A stretch of 64,000 bases of DNA, taken from contig JASHNR010000058.1 in the NCBI GenBank assembly GCA_030041535.1, forward strand, positions 62,001-126,000, in the 5' to 3' direction. Below, in pieces: positions 26,622 through 35,710 of this stretch. The notes below the pieces were generated by a model. It was not told the DNA's origin and ran no database searches. It saw only the letters and a program-made list of their open reading frames with translations. Source of the DNA: Nitrosopumilaceae archaeon (GTDB lineage: Archaea; Thermoproteota; Nitrososphaeria; Nitrososphaerales; Nitrosopumilaceae). Both the position numbers and the translations under genes were made by a program. The first letter of the stretch is position 1; each line of letters starts with the position of its first letter.

Positions 26622-28382
26622 ATGTGTTCAATTATAGGATATCTAGGACTCAATCAAGCTGCACCGATAATAGTCAAGGGCCTAAAGAGAATGGAATATC
26701 GTGGTTATGATAGTGTCGGAGTTGCTACATTTTCTAATAATCACATCCTAGTAAGAAAAGGAGTAGGAAAAGTAATTGAAGTAAACAAAGCAGTAAAACT
26801 TGACGAACTTTCAGGAACTGTCGGAATAGGACATACAAGATGGGCCACACATGGCATGGTTACCGATACAAATGCTCACCCTCATCCATCTAGCACTGGG
26901 GAGATAGCTATTGTTCACAATGGAATAATAGAAAATCACGAGGAATTAAAGAGAGAACTTCAACAAAAAGGTTATGCATTCAAAAGTCAGACAGACAGCG
27001 AGGTAATTGCAAATCTTCTTCAATACCACTATGATAAAACTAGAGACGTAAAGCAATCAATGGGTCATACTGTTTCTGATCTTAAGGGAAGTTATGCTTT
27101 TGTCGCTGTTTTTGAAGATGGAACATTATCTGCAGCAAGATTTCACGAACCTCTCATAATAGGAATTGGAAAAGAAGGATACTTCATTTCTAGTGATGTA
27201 CTAGGATTTGTGGAGCATACAGACGAGGTAATTTATTTGGATAATAGAGAGTTTGTAATTATCAACGAATCTGGGATTCAGATTTTTGATTTTGACACAA
27301 ATCCAGTACAACATCAAATCACCAAGGTATCAAAGGAATTTGCCGATGTATACAAGGGAGAATATGCACATTTTACTCTCAAGGAAATATCAGAGCAGCC
27401 TACAACGATACTAAATGCTGGAAATAACACAAAACTCGAACTTGATTTAGCAACTGATTTTGTCCGACATGCAAAAACACTTTACATAACTGGTAGTGGA
27501 ACAAGCTACAATGCTGCACTTGTAGCCAAATTCCTTTTTTCAAAATATGCAAAGATCAAGATAGAGCCAATAATATCAAGCGAGGCACATTTTTCCCCTG
27601 ATATTTTTGAGCAACAATCCATTTTGATAGCATTATCTCAAAGTGGTGAGAGTGCAGATGTATTGGAGGCTGTAAATATTGCAAAGAAAGCAGGTACAAA
27701 AATTATTTCAATTGTGAATATAATGACATCATCTCTGGTTCATTTATCTTCCATATCAATAGGACTGGGTTGCGGTCCTGAAATAGGAGTAGCTGCCACA
27801 AAAAGTTTCACTGCACAACTTGCCATACTATACAAAATGGCCGATAAGCTATGCAATGGTAGTGCCGGCATAGACTTTGTCAAAGCATCAGAAGCAATCA
27901 AAAAGATTCTTTCTGACGATTCTAAGATCAAGGAGATAGCAAAAAAGATCAAAGATGTATCTGACATATACATACTTGGAAGGGGAGTTCATTACCCCAT
28001 AGCGTCAGAAGCTTCACTAAAGTTAAAGGAACTCACGTACATACATGCAGAGGGACTCCCCGGAGGAGAATTAAAACATGGGCCGCTTGCGTTAATGGAT
28101 TCCAATACATATGTCATTATGATCAATCCAAATGATGCTACCTATTTAGATACGTTAACTAGTGCGCGTGAGATAAAAGCCAGAGGTGCAAAGATCATCG
28201 GGATTTCAGACAAACCTAGCAATGTTTACGATTACTGGGTAGAAATACCACAGATGGATGAATCCATGTATCCGTTGGTGGAAATAGTACCTGTCCAACT
28301 TTTGGCTTATTATGCAGCTGTTGAAAAAGACACGGATCCTGATTATCCAAGAAACTTGGCAAAATCTGTGACGGTCAAGTAA
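26622..28382 (+). CDS. glmS: Glutamine-fructose-6-phosphate aminotransferase (isomerizing)
   Basis: 586 residues. The N-terminal Cys2 nucleophile (MCSIIGYLG) and class II amidotransferase domain (1-220; TRWATHG, HNGIIENH) are followed by two SIS sugar-isomerase domains (about 270-570; TGSGTSYNAAL, SQSGESADV, EGLPGGELKHGPLAL). It makes glucosamine-6-phosphate for UDP-GlcNAc, needed for surface glycans such as those expected on the many sequon-rich exported proteins here. A TATA-like ATTTATAC (about 26589-26596) lies upstream. Its end overlaps the convergent CobT-like gene by 8 bases. Confidence 0.97.
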   Translation: MCSIIGYLGLNQAAPIIVKGLKRMEYRGYDSVGVATFSNNHILVRKGVGKVIEVNKAVKLDELSGTVGIGHTRWATHGMVTDTNAHPHPSSTGEIAIVHNGIIENHEELKRELQQKGYAFKSQTDSEVIANLLQYHYDKTRDVKQSMGHTVSDLKGSYAFVAVFEDGTLSAARFHEPLIIGIGKEGYFISSDVLGFVEHTDEVIYLDNREFVIINESGIQIFDFDTNPVQHQITKVSKEFADVYKGEYAHFTLKEISEQPTTILNAGNNTKLELDLATDFVRHAKTLYITGSGTSYNAALVAKFLFSKYAKIKIEPIISSEAHFSPDIFEQQSILIALSQSGESADVLEAVNIAKKAGTKIISIVNIMTSSLVHLSSISIGLGCGPEIGVAATKSFTAQLAILYKMADKLCNGSAGIDFVKASEAIKKILSDDSKIKEIAKKIKDVSDIYILGRGVHYPIASEASLKLKELTYIHAEGLPGGELKHGPLALMDSNTYVIMINPNDATYLDTLTSAREIKARGAKIIGISDKPSNVYDYWVEIPQMDESMYPLVEIVPVQLLAYYAAVEKDTDPDYPRNLAKSVTVK

Positions 28383-29430
28383 TTTTTTGATATTCTTTTT
28401 CTGTAAGAGCAAGTAATTTTTCTGCGTCCATCCCAGTTTTTAACATACATGCTATAGAAGCTCCTCCTGCACCTGCGCCTTCTTTAACAAATCCTTCAGC
28501 ATATGAACGAAGACCGGGAATATTGGACTGATCAAGTCTAAGTTTGGCAACTAATATTGGTATGTCAAATATTTGGCCAACCGTTTCAGCTAAATTTGCT
28601 GACTTGTCGTCTGCAACATAGGAAGTTGTACCTATAGCAGTGTTTTTACCATCAAAACCCATACGTTTTGCAAAACATAAGATGGCTGCCATTTGTGTCC
28701 CACCTGCCAATAGTACTTTTGTGATTTCAGATGAGGTACTAAGTATCCCGGCAACTGTAGGTATCATGGGATCGCCAACTTCTGCAACAATGTCAAAAGG
28801 ATCATTTGATTGTACTCTCTTTAGTGCATTTTTTACAACTTCAGCCTTGAGACGTGTTGGATTATCAGGCATACTACTGCTTACCAGTGCTTTTAGGCCA
28901 AGTCCCTCAAGTACTCCAAGCGCTGTTGTGGTTCCTCCCGGAATACTTTCTCCAATTACTAAACAGTCAGTTGAAGCACCGAGAAATCTACCAATTATTC
29001 TTCCATATTCAACTGCTTTTCTTATCTCTTCTTGACTTAATGCAGCTTCACTTGAGATATTTTTTCCATATTCTAAATGCATGTCTATGAATGGAAGTTT
29101 TGGAGAAATTTTACTTCCGGCATTAATTACTATGCTTGGTATACTTGCGGCTTCTAACGCTGTTTTTGTCAGAAGAGCTGGCGTAGGTTTACCATCAGGA
29201 GTCATAGGTATTACAGATATGCTTTTGCAATGTCCATAGTGGATGAACTCAGCATCTGCAGGTCCAGTATATTTTATCAGGTCAGGATGTTCGCCAGCAA
29301 TTGTAATTCCTTGAATTTCAGAGGTTGCAGTATATGATATCACTAGGGAAAAAGCAAATTTCTTTTGCTTTGTCTTATCAATAAAATCCAAGCCTTCTTT
29401 TTTGTTCCCTAGTATCTCTATATCTTGCAA
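28375..29430 (-). CDS. CobT-like nicotinate-nucleotide:benzimidazole phosphoribosyltransferase (UPF0284)
   Basis: 351 residues. The segments VIGESIPGGTTTALG, LLAGGTQMAAILCFAKRMG and EGAGAGGASIACMLK mark the archaeal CobT-like UPF0284 family. CobT activates the lower-ligand base for cobamide assembly, and ammonia-oxidising archaea are known to make cobalamin, so a role in nucleotide-loop assembly is likely; the precise reaction for UPF0284 is less secure than for bacterial CobT. Start is TTG (29430), 3 bases after the hydrolase gene end, so it is the third gene of a short operon. Confidence 0.85.
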   Translation of the reverse strand: MQDIEILGNKKEGLDFIDKTKQKKFAFSLVISYTATSEIQGITIAGEHPDLIKYTGPADAEFIHYGHCKSISVIPMTPDGKPTPALLTKTALEAASIPSIVINAGSKISPKLPFIDMHLEYGKNISSEAALSQEEIRKAVEYGRIIGRFLGASTDCLVIGESIPGGTTTALGVLEGLGLKALVSSSMPDNPTRLKAEVVKNALKRVQSNDPFDIVAEVGDPMIPTVAGILSTSSEITKVLLAGGTQMAAILCFAKRMGFDGKNTAIGTTSYVADDKSANLAETVGQIFDIPILVAKLRLDQSNIPGLRSYAEGFVKEGAGAGGASIACMLKTGMDAEKLLALTEKEYQKIT

Positions 29431-29433
29431 AAA

Positions 29434-30048
29434 TTAATCACTACTCATAAATTCTAGAAATTCTTTTTCTGTTCTAGGTTGAAGTACAAAATTGGTTTTC
29501 TTTTCTTTTCCTAATGTAGACGTGGGCAAGTTACCATAGTTATGACCAGGATAAAGAGTCAGGTTCTCATCCATTTTTGAAATGATATCAAATAAGCTGT
29601 GATAAAGCTCTCTAGCACTACCTCCTGGAAGATCAATTCTACCACAGTTTCCCACAAATAGTGTGTCACCTGAGAAGATCTTTCCATCTCCAATAAGACA
29701 CATACTGTCTTTTGAATGTCCCGGGGTATGAACAACAATAAGTTCTGAATTTCCGAATCGGATTTTGTCGCCTTCAGATACTGTTACATCATTTTTTAGA
29801 GTTGAAGATGTATGCTGTAAGATCTTAGCTCCAGTCTTTCTTACCATTGCATCATTACCTATAGTATGATCGAAATGATGATGAGTATTTATGATGTATT
29901 TTATTTGTAGACTGTTCTTTTCGATTATCTCCACTAAGAGATCAAGATCCCATGAAGGATCAAGAATTACAGCTTCACTTGTTTGTTCGTCCTCAAGTAT
30001 GTATGTGAAATTTTGCATGCTTCCCACTTCAAGCTGGTGAACTTTCAT
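29434..30048 (-). CDS. Metallo-beta-lactamase-fold hydrolase, ETHE1/glyoxalase II type
   Basis: 204 residues. Metal motif THHHFDH at about 55-61, then HTPGHSKDS, SGDTLFVGNCGRIDLPGG and YPGHNYG. GRIDLPGGSARELYHS is closer to persulfide dioxygenases (ETHE1; GRTDF...) than to glyoxalase II, which would fit a cell without glutathione that handles persulfides or low-molecular thiols. The distinction cannot be settled by reading. Its ATG overlaps the end of the epimerase gene by four bases. Confidence 0.87.
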   Translation of the reverse strand: MKVHQLEVGSMQNFTYILEDEQTSEAVILDPSWDLDLLVEIIEKNSLQIKYIINTHHHFDHTIGNDAMVRKTGAKILQHTSSTLKNDVTVSEGDKIRFGNSELIVVHTPGHSKDSMCLIGDGKIFSGDTLFVGNCGRIDLPGGSARELYHSLFDIISKMDENLTLYPGHNYGNLPTSTLGKEKKTNFVLQPRTEKEFLEFMSSD

Positions 30049-30695
30049 AATACTCCTACCTCGGCCTCTGGGGGAATCCCTATTTTTTCAACAATTATTC
30101 TTCCACACATATCCATTCTTTTGGGCATTCCAATCTTCATTTTATGATATGTAATTGTAACACTTGCTTTTACACACTTGTCTATCACAGAACCAGAATC
30201 AGGATCTAACCCAGATGGTACATCAACAGCTAGTTTGAAGGCTTGAGATTTGTTTATCAAATCTATCGCAGTAGCATAAGGCTCCCTTATTTTACCTGAA
30301 ACTCCAGTCCCTAGAATACCATCAATAATTACGTCCGCATTAATTATAATCGAGGTTGGATCAGAGGCGACCATAAGATTTATGGAATTCATTTTTTCTA
30401 GAAGTTTCCAATTGGAGATAGATTCTTCAGTTTTTATTTTATCTGGATTTCCAAGTAAGATAACATCGGGTTTGCATCCAAATCCTGCCAGATGTCTTGC
30501 TACCACAAATGAGTCACCTCCATTGTTACCTAATCCTGCAAATACCATGATTTTCTTTTCCTGCAAGTTCTCATATTTTTCAAGGAGATATCTTGCTGTT
30601 GACGCTCCAGCATTTTCCATCATTAGTTTTCGAGGAAATCCCATCTGGTGACCATTTTCTTCGATTTGCATCATTTGTTTGACTGTAATTTCCAC
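30045..30695 (-). CDS. nnrE: NAD(P)H-hydrate epimerase (YjeF N-terminal domain)
   Basis: 216 residues from the GTG at 30693-30695. The reading frame stays open for 31 more codons upstream, but the family starts with an IT..QM..E pattern, matched by EITVKQMMQIEENG directly after this GTG. Core motifs: MMENAGAS, VFAGLGNNGGDSFVVAR and DVPSGLDPDSG. It epimerises damaged R-NAD(P)HX for repair by a dehydratase. The C-terminal kinase/dehydratase domain of two-domain YjeF proteins is absent, so the dehydratase must be encoded elsewhere. First gene of the nnrE-hydrolase-CobT-like operon. Confidence 0.88.
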   Translation of the reverse strand: MEITVKQMMQIEENGHQMGFPRKLMMENAGASTARYLLEKYENLQEKKIMVFAGLGNNGGDSFVVARHLAGFGCKPDVILLGNPDKIKTEESISNWKLLEKMNSINLMVASDPTSIIINADVIIDGILGTGVSGKIREPYATAIDLINKSQAFKLAVDVPSGLDPDSGSVIDKCVKASVTITYHKMKIGMPKRMDMCGRIIVEKIGIPPEAEVGVL

Positions 30696-30796
30696 ATGGT
30701 TACAAAAATTTATGTCAAATAAGGGCTTTACCAAATTACAATACAGTGAAATAATTTTATCAAATAAGATGATTTTTTCACAATGCAATTATCAAG

Positions 30797-30881
30797 TGCG
30801 GGAGAAGGGATTTGAACCCTCGAAATCCTAAGATACTAGCCCCTCAAGCTAGCGCCTTTGACCAGGCTGGGCGACTCCCGC
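30797..30881 (-). tRNA. tRNA-Leu (anticodon GAG)
   Basis: 85 bases. On the minus strand the acceptor arm GCGGGAG pairs with CTCCCGC, followed by discriminator A. The anticodon stem CTAGC/GCTAG encloses the loop TTGAGGG with anticodon GAG. A long variable arm marks type II tRNA-Leu, and the T-arm is GAGGGTTCAAATCCCTT. No intron is seen and CCA is not encoded. Confidence 0.95.
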
Positions 30882-30902
30882 AGATGCAATACCCATGTAT
30901 GG

Positions 30903-30910
30903 TTTTTATA
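30903..30910 (+). promoter_or_regulatory. TATA box of the rpoN-eno-rps2 gene run
   Basis: TTTTTATA centred about 27 bases before the rpoN GTG (30934). It serves a long co-directional series of genes. Confidence 0.5.
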
Positions 30911-30933
30911 AGCCTTGATTACTTTTTTAAAAT

Positions 30934-31170
30934 GTGTTAATTCCTGTCAGGTGTTTTACTTGTGGAAATTTAATTGCAGATAAATTCAAGGAGTACCAAA
31001 ATCGCGTAAAAAGCGGCGAGGATCCAGCAAAGGTCCTAAATTCTTTAGGATTAAAACGATATTGTTGTAGAACTATGATGTTAACAGCAGTGGAAACTAT
31101 TCACCAAGTTATTCCATTTTATGAAGCAATAAGGAGAAGGGAGCAAGAAGTTCAATCCGAGCTAGAGTAG
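30934..31170 (+). CDS. rpoN: DNA-directed RNA polymerase subunit N
   Basis: 78 residues (Rpb10 homologue). The unusual zinc motif is present as PVRCFTCGN and RYCCRTM. GTG start (30934-30936) is right after the predicted transcription start. The C-terminal tail is about ten residues longer than in short archaeal forms and is Glu/Arg rich. It precedes enolase with a one-base gap, the usual rpoN-eno-rps2 order in archaea. Confidence 0.95.
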   Translation: MLIPVRCFTCGNLIADKFKEYQNRVKSGEDPAKVLNSLGLKRYCCRTMMLTAVETIHQVIPFYEAIRRREQEVQSELE

Positions 31171-31171
31171 A

Positions 31172-32410
31172 ATGGCACGGGTTGCGTCAATAAAGGAGAG
31201 GCTACTCTACAACAGCAGAGGATGTAAAACAATCGAAGTAGATGTAATCACAAACAATGGAGATGTCGGGAGAGTTTGTGCGCCATCTGGCGCAAGTGTA
31301 GGGAAATATGAGGCAATTGGTTTTCCAAACAACAGTCCTGAGAAAGGTCTTGAGATCTTAAAAGCAAACAAGAGAAAATTTATCGGACTTGATCCTTCGG
31401 ATTTAAAATCTATTCATGAAACACTAAGAGAAATAGATTCAACTTCTAATTATTCAAAAATTGGCGGTTCGATTGCATTTTCTCTCACTATAGCATCAAC
31501 AGAGGCTGCAGCAAAATCAGAGGAAATTCCAATGTTCAAATTATTAACCAAGGATTCTGATCTTAGATTTCCATTTCCCCTGGGCAATATTCTAGGGGGA
31601 GGGGCTCACGCAGGTCCTGGAACTCCAGACATTCAAGAAATACTAGTTTGTGCTACGGGTTCAAAAACCATAAGAGATTCCATCGAAGTTAATTTTTCAG
31701 TACACAGAGAACTTGGAAAGATACTAGCAAAAAAAGACCCGGAATTCACAAATGGTAGAGGCGATGAGGGGGGTTGGGCTCCAAAACTCAACAATGAAGA
31801 AGCATTGGAAGTATCTGCAAGAGCCTGTGAACAACTAGGATTTACACTAGGAAAAGAAGTTTCATTAGGAGTGGATTTTGCCTCTACTACACAATGGAAC
31901 GAGAATAAAAAGAAATACGTCTATGACAGGGCAGGTTTTGAGAATACTCCAGAAGAGCAGATCGATTTTGCTTCTGAAATAATAAAGAAATACAAATTAG
32001 CATATGCTGAGGATGCCGTTCATGAGGAGGCCTTTGAAGATATGGCCATCTTAACGAAAAAGTTTCCAAACATCTTGATAACTGGAGATGATCTTTTAGT
32101 AACTAATACTGAAATTTTGAAAAATGCTGCAAAGAAAAAAGCATGTAATGCCGCCATTTTAAAGGTAAACCAAGCAGGAAGTCTTTACGATGCCATTGAA
32201 TTTGCAAAGGAGGCGTCCAAAAACAACATAAAATTAATCACATCCCATAGATCTGGAGAATCGTCTGATTCACACATATCACATATTGGAATTGCTACAA
32301 AATCCAAGATGCTAAAGGTAGGTGTCATGGGGGGAGAAAGAATAGCTAAACTAAATGAATTACTGCGTATCTCAGAGTATGATTTAATACGTGGAATGGT
32401 CGAGATTTAA
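31172..32410 (+). CDS. eno: Enolase
   Basis: 412 residues. Family motifs are VCAPSGASVGKYEA, GDDLLVTNTEIL, ILKVNQAGS and SHRSGESSDSHISH. It interconverts 2-phosphoglycerate and phosphoenolpyruvate; in an autotroph it runs mainly towards sugars. The chain is near the usual 410-430 residues. Lies one base after rpoN and nine bases before rps2. Confidence 0.97.
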   Translation: MARVASIKERLLYNSRGCKTIEVDVITNNGDVGRVCAPSGASVGKYEAIGFPNNSPEKGLEILKANKRKFIGLDPSDLKSIHETLREIDSTSNYSKIGGSIAFSLTIASTEAAAKSEEIPMFKLLTKDSDLRFPFPLGNILGGGAHAGPGTPDIQEILVCATGSKTIRDSIEVNFSVHRELGKILAKKDPEFTNGRGDEGGWAPKLNNEEALEVSARACEQLGFTLGKEVSLGVDFASTTQWNENKKKYVYDRAGFENTPEEQIDFASEIIKKYKLAYAEDAVHEEAFEDMAILTKKFPNILITGDDLLVTNTEILKNAAKKKACNAAILKVNQAGSLYDAIEFAKEASKNNIKLITSHRSGESSDSHISHIGIATKSKMLKVGVMGGERIAKLNELLRISEYDLIRGMVEI

Positions 32411-32419
32411 GAACACGCC

Positions 32420-33091
32420 ATGATTAAGCAAGAAGAATTCGAACATATGGAAAAGTATGTGTTGTCTACAGGAATAAGAGTAGGCACTCAAGTTAAGACA
32501 AAATTCATGATACCGTTCATTACAAAAGCTACAAACGAAGGTCTTTACATCATAGATAGCAAGAAAACATTATCTCGTATTCAGACAGCTGCCAAATTCA
32601 TCAATAGGGCAACTATCTCAAAGGTGTTCATTTGTTCAGGAAGAGAATATGCAAGTACTCCAATTGAAAAATTTTGTGAACTTATAGGTGCTACCCCTAT
32701 GCTTGGCAGATTTATGCCGGGCACTCTCACAAATCCTCTTTTGCCTTATTACATAGAACCAGAATTAGTTCTCGTAGCAGATCCTCAAGTAGACGAACAA
32801 GCAATTTTGGAAGCTACAAACGCCGGAATACCAGTCATTGCAATTGCAAACACAGACAATGTCACATCCAAAGTTGATCTAGTCATACCGGCAAACAACA
32901 GAGGTAGGAAATCTCTTGCTGCAATCTATTGGTTATTAGCTAGGGAAATATTACTACAAAAAGGAAATATCAAGACTGACGAGTCAATGAAATACGAAAT
33001 AGAAGACTTTGAAACTAAGATAACAGAAGAAGAATTAGAAGAAGAGTCTGAAAGAATGCCTCCGATGAGAACAAGAAATCAGAGGCAATAA
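32420..33091 (+). CDS. rps2: 30S ribosomal protein S2
   Basis: 223 residues with S2 motifs GTQVKTKFMIPFI, RFMPGTLTNP, LVADPQVDEQAILEA and IPVIAIANTDN. It has an acidic C-terminal tail (EEELEEESERM). Part of the archaeal rpoN-eno-rps2-MEMO-mvk order. Confidence 0.97.
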   Translation: MIKQEEFEHMEKYVLSTGIRVGTQVKTKFMIPFITKATNEGLYIIDSKKTLSRIQTAAKFINRATISKVFICSGREYASTPIEKFCELIGATPMLGRFMPGTLTNPLLPYYIEPELVLVADPQVDEQAILEATNAGIPVIAIANTDNVTSKVDLVIPANNRGRKSLAAIYWLLAREILLQKGNIKTDESMKYEIEDFETKITEEELEEESERMPPMRTRNQRQ

Positions 33092-33095
33092 CACA

Positions 33096-33932
33096 ATGCA
33101 GATAAGAACACCAGCTGTAGCTGGAATGTTCTATCCAAAAACACAACAAGAATTAAGATCAGCTATTAGAGATTGTTTCCTACATAGTTTTGGCCCTGGA
33201 AAATTACCTCCCTTGCCAGATGGTAAAAACATAATCGGAGTCATTTGTCCTCATGCCGGGTACATGTACTCGGGTCCAATTGCCGCATACTCTTATTACG
33301 CAATTTCTTCATTAAAACCAGATCTTGTAATAATCATAGGACCAAATCATTGGGGAATAGGCTGCAACATAGCTGCTATGAAAGACGGTTTATGGAGAAC
33401 ACCACTTGGAGATGTTGAGGTAGATACAGATGCAGCGCTTGAGATTAACAAAGCAACAAAGAATATAGAATTGGATTTTTTTTCACATACAAGAGATCAT
33501 AGTCTTGAGGTACAAATACCAATGCTACAAGAAATCTATTCTCATAAATTTAAGATACTACCAATAATTTTGATAGATCAAAGCTACAATGCCGCCATAG
33601 AGATAGGCATATCAGTATCAAAGATAGCTAAAAATAAAAAAACTGTAATAATTGGCTCTTCTGACTTTACACATTACGAAGAAAATGAATTTGCACACAA
33701 GCAAGACAAATCTTTGATCGGACCCATATTGGAAATGGATGTTACTGAATTCTATAACATTTTACAGAAAAATCAAATTAGTGCATGTGGATATGGAGCG
33801 ATAGCTTCTACCATGATAGCCTGCAAAGAATTAGGCGCGACGAGAGGTACATTAGAAAAATATGCCACCAGCGGAGATGTCACAGGCAAAAGAGATCCAG
33901 TGGTAGGATATGCATCGATTATTTTTTTATGA
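33096..33932 (+). CDS. MEMO1 family protein (AmmeMemoRadiSam system protein B)
   Basis: 278 residues, related to class III dioxygenase folds. Conserved His-containing stretches: AVAGMFYP, CPHAGYMYSGP, GPNHWG, HSLEVQIPML and SSDFTHYE; the candidate metal ligands are the two early His and Cys residues. Its biochemical role in archaea is not settled. The gene overlaps mevalonate kinase by four bases (ATGA) and lies in the isoprenoid block, a linkage conserved in many archaea, suggesting a link to membrane lipid synthesis or to redox chemistry supporting it. Confidence 0.92.
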   Translation: MQIRTPAVAGMFYPKTQQELRSAIRDCFLHSFGPGKLPPLPDGKNIIGVICPHAGYMYSGPIAAYSYYAISSLKPDLVIIIGPNHWGIGCNIAAMKDGLWRTPLGDVEVDTDAALEINKATKNIELDFFSHTRDHSLEVQIPMLQEIYSHKFKILPIILIDQSYNAAIEIGISVSKIAKNKKTVIIGSSDFTHYEENEFAHKQDKSLIGPILEMDVTEFYNILQKNQISACGYGAIASTMIACKELGATRGTLEKYATSGDVTGKRDPVVGYASIIFL

Positions 33933-34888
33933 AATCAATAGCATCAGCTCCAGGTAAAGTAATTCTTTTTGGAGAACATTTTGTGGTATATGGCGTCAAG
34001 GCAATACTTTGTGCCATTGACAAGAGAATTACAGCGACTACTCAGTTTTTGGATGAACCAAAAATACGCATAAAGTCAGAGCTGGGAAATGCAGAGATGG
34101 ATGTAGATACACCGTTGGATCTGAATTCAATATCAACTAGATTTATGAAGCCTTTTTTCTACATTGTAAAAGAAACCTTGAGAGAATTTAATGAAAAAAA
34201 AGGTGTAGAGGTAGTTCTAAAATCAGATATTCCTGCAGGAATAGGTCTTGGATCATCCTCAGCTGCATGTGTTGCCGTAACAGCATCAGTTGTTGGACTA
34301 TTTGATAAAAAATCAAAGGAGCAAGTTCTAAAAAAATCCATAGAATCCGAACGTATTATATTTGAAGATGTATCAGGCGCGGATTCATCTGTCTCTACTT
34401 TTGGCGGATTGATGGCATATGATAAAAATGGATTTGAAAAAATTTATTCTAAAAATAATCTTAGTTTGATAATTGCAAACTCAAATCAGGTTCACGACAC
34501 AAGAGAAATTGTTTTGAAGGTAAGGGAATTTAAAAACAAGAATGAAAAGATGTTTGCAGATATGTGTAAACAGGAGAAAGAATTAGTAAGAGAGGCATTG
34601 TTGAGATTGAAAGAAAACGATCTAAACAAACTAGGTTCTCTAATATCAGAAAATCAAAAATTATTAAAGAAAATAAACGTATCAACAGATAAGCTTGATT
34701 TTCTAATAAAAGAAGCATCCAAGACATCGTATGGAGCTAAAATAACGGGGGCCGGCGGAGGTGGTTGCGTAATTTCTCTAGTAGACGAATCTAATGCAAC
34801 TACCACACTAGAGAATTTAAAAAAAATTAGTGACTGTTTTATTGCAAAAATAGACTTTGATGGATTAAGATATTTACAATCCAAGTAG
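33929..34888 (+). CDS. mvk: Mevalonate kinase
   Basis: 319 residues from the ATG at 33929, which overlaps the MEMO stop (ATGA). A longer in-frame ORF reaches 33785 but its extra 48 residues lie inside MEMO in another frame and are not family-like. GHMP-kinase motifs: SAPGKVILFGEHFVVYG at the start, the ATP loop PAGIGLGSSSAACVA, and KITGAGGGGCVISL near the end. It phosphorylates mevalonate with ATP, the first kinase step towards isoprenoid lipids. Confidence 0.96.
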   Translation: MKSIASAPGKVILFGEHFVVYGVKAILCAIDKRITATTQFLDEPKIRIKSELGNAEMDVDTPLDLNSISTRFMKPFFYIVKETLREFNEKKGVEVVLKSDIPAGIGLGSSSAACVAVTASVVGLFDKKSKEQVLKKSIESERIIFEDVSGADSSVSTFGGLMAYDKNGFEKIYSKNNLSLIIANSNQVHDTREIVLKVREFKNKNEKMFADMCKQEKELVREALLRLKENDLNKLGSLISENQKLLKKINVSTDKLDFLIKEASKTSYGAKITGAGGGGCVISLVDESNATTTLENLKKISDCFIAKIDFDGLRYLQSK

Positions 34889-34963
34889 GAATTACTACAT
34901 AGTGAGCACAAGCAGAAATATGAGAGATACTTTTTAAAACCGATCATATCATTGTTAAAAATC

Positions 34964-35704
34964 ATGATTTTGATCAAACTGGGCGGATCAATAATTACAA
35001 ACAAAGAAAAACCACTAACAGCCAATGTACCCGCAATTAAACAAATTGCCTCTCACTTGAGAAAGGTAAAAGAGCAATATATGATAGTTCATGGCGGAGG
35101 TTCTTTTGGACACTACTGGTCTATAAAATATGACATGCATACAAAACCTGACAGATATAGTATCAAAGGTGTTTCAGTTGTCAAGAATTCCATGGTAGAA
35201 TTAAATAAACTTGTTCTTCAATCATTTCTTCAATCAAAACTTAATCCATATTGCTTACCTCCGACTGATTTTATTTTTGGAAACAGAGCAATAATAAAAA
35301 AAGTTAAAGAGATTTCAAAAATTGCCGATGCCGGATTGATTCCTATCTCTTATGGAGATGTCATGTGGTTTGGCAAAAATAAATTCTATATATTATCTGG
35401 AGACAAAATAATGGGAATGCTAACTAGAATCTTGAAACCTCGTCTTGCAATTTTCGTAACAAATGTGGATGGCGTATATTCTAACATCAAGGCTAAAAAA
35501 TTAATTTATGAAATAACTACAGAAAAACCTACAATTACAGATGTAAAAATGGACGTTACCGGTGGGATGAGTCGTAAAATAAAGGAGGCTATGAATATGT
35601 CCAAGAGTGGAACGAACGTCTTCTTTGTTAATGGAAAAACACCTCAAAGAATAGTGAATGCAATAAATGGCAAAGAATTTGAAGGGACGATATTTAGAGG
35701 ATAA
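34964..35704 (+). CDS. ipk: Isopentenyl phosphate kinase
   Basis: 246 residues from ATG 34964; a TTG four codons earlier is in frame, but the TATA-like TTTTTAAAAC (about 34931-34940) favours the ATG. Amino acid kinase fold: IKLGGSIITNK, VHGGGSFGHYW (with the His that distinguishes IPK) and TNVDGVYSN, then DVTGGMSRKI. It phosphorylates isopentenyl phosphate to IPP, the final step of the archaeal mevalonate route that goes through isopentenyl phosphate. The decarboxylating steps are not encoded here. Confidence 0.94.
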   Translation: MILIKLGGSIITNKEKPLTANVPAIKQIASHLRKVKEQYMIVHGGGSFGHYWSIKYDMHTKPDRYSIKGVSVVKNSMVELNKLVLQSFLQSKLNPYCLPPTDFIFGNRAIIKKVKEISKIADAGLIPISYGDVMWFGKNKFYILSGDKIMGMLTRILKPRLAIFVTNVDGVYSNIKAKKLIYEITTEKPTITDVKMDVTGGMSRKIKEAMNMSKSGTNVFFVNGKTPQRIVNAINGKEFEGTIFRG

Positions 35705-35710
35705 ACGAAG

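Noticed and set aside
30696..30788. 31-residue N-terminal extension of nnrE
   Set aside because: The family N-terminus begins at the GTG at 30693-30695, and the extension is unlike any signal or domain.
33785..33928. 48-residue N-terminal extension of mevalonate kinase
   Set aside because: It lies within MEMO in another frame and does not resemble the family; the ATGA overlap at 33929 gives the standard N-terminus.
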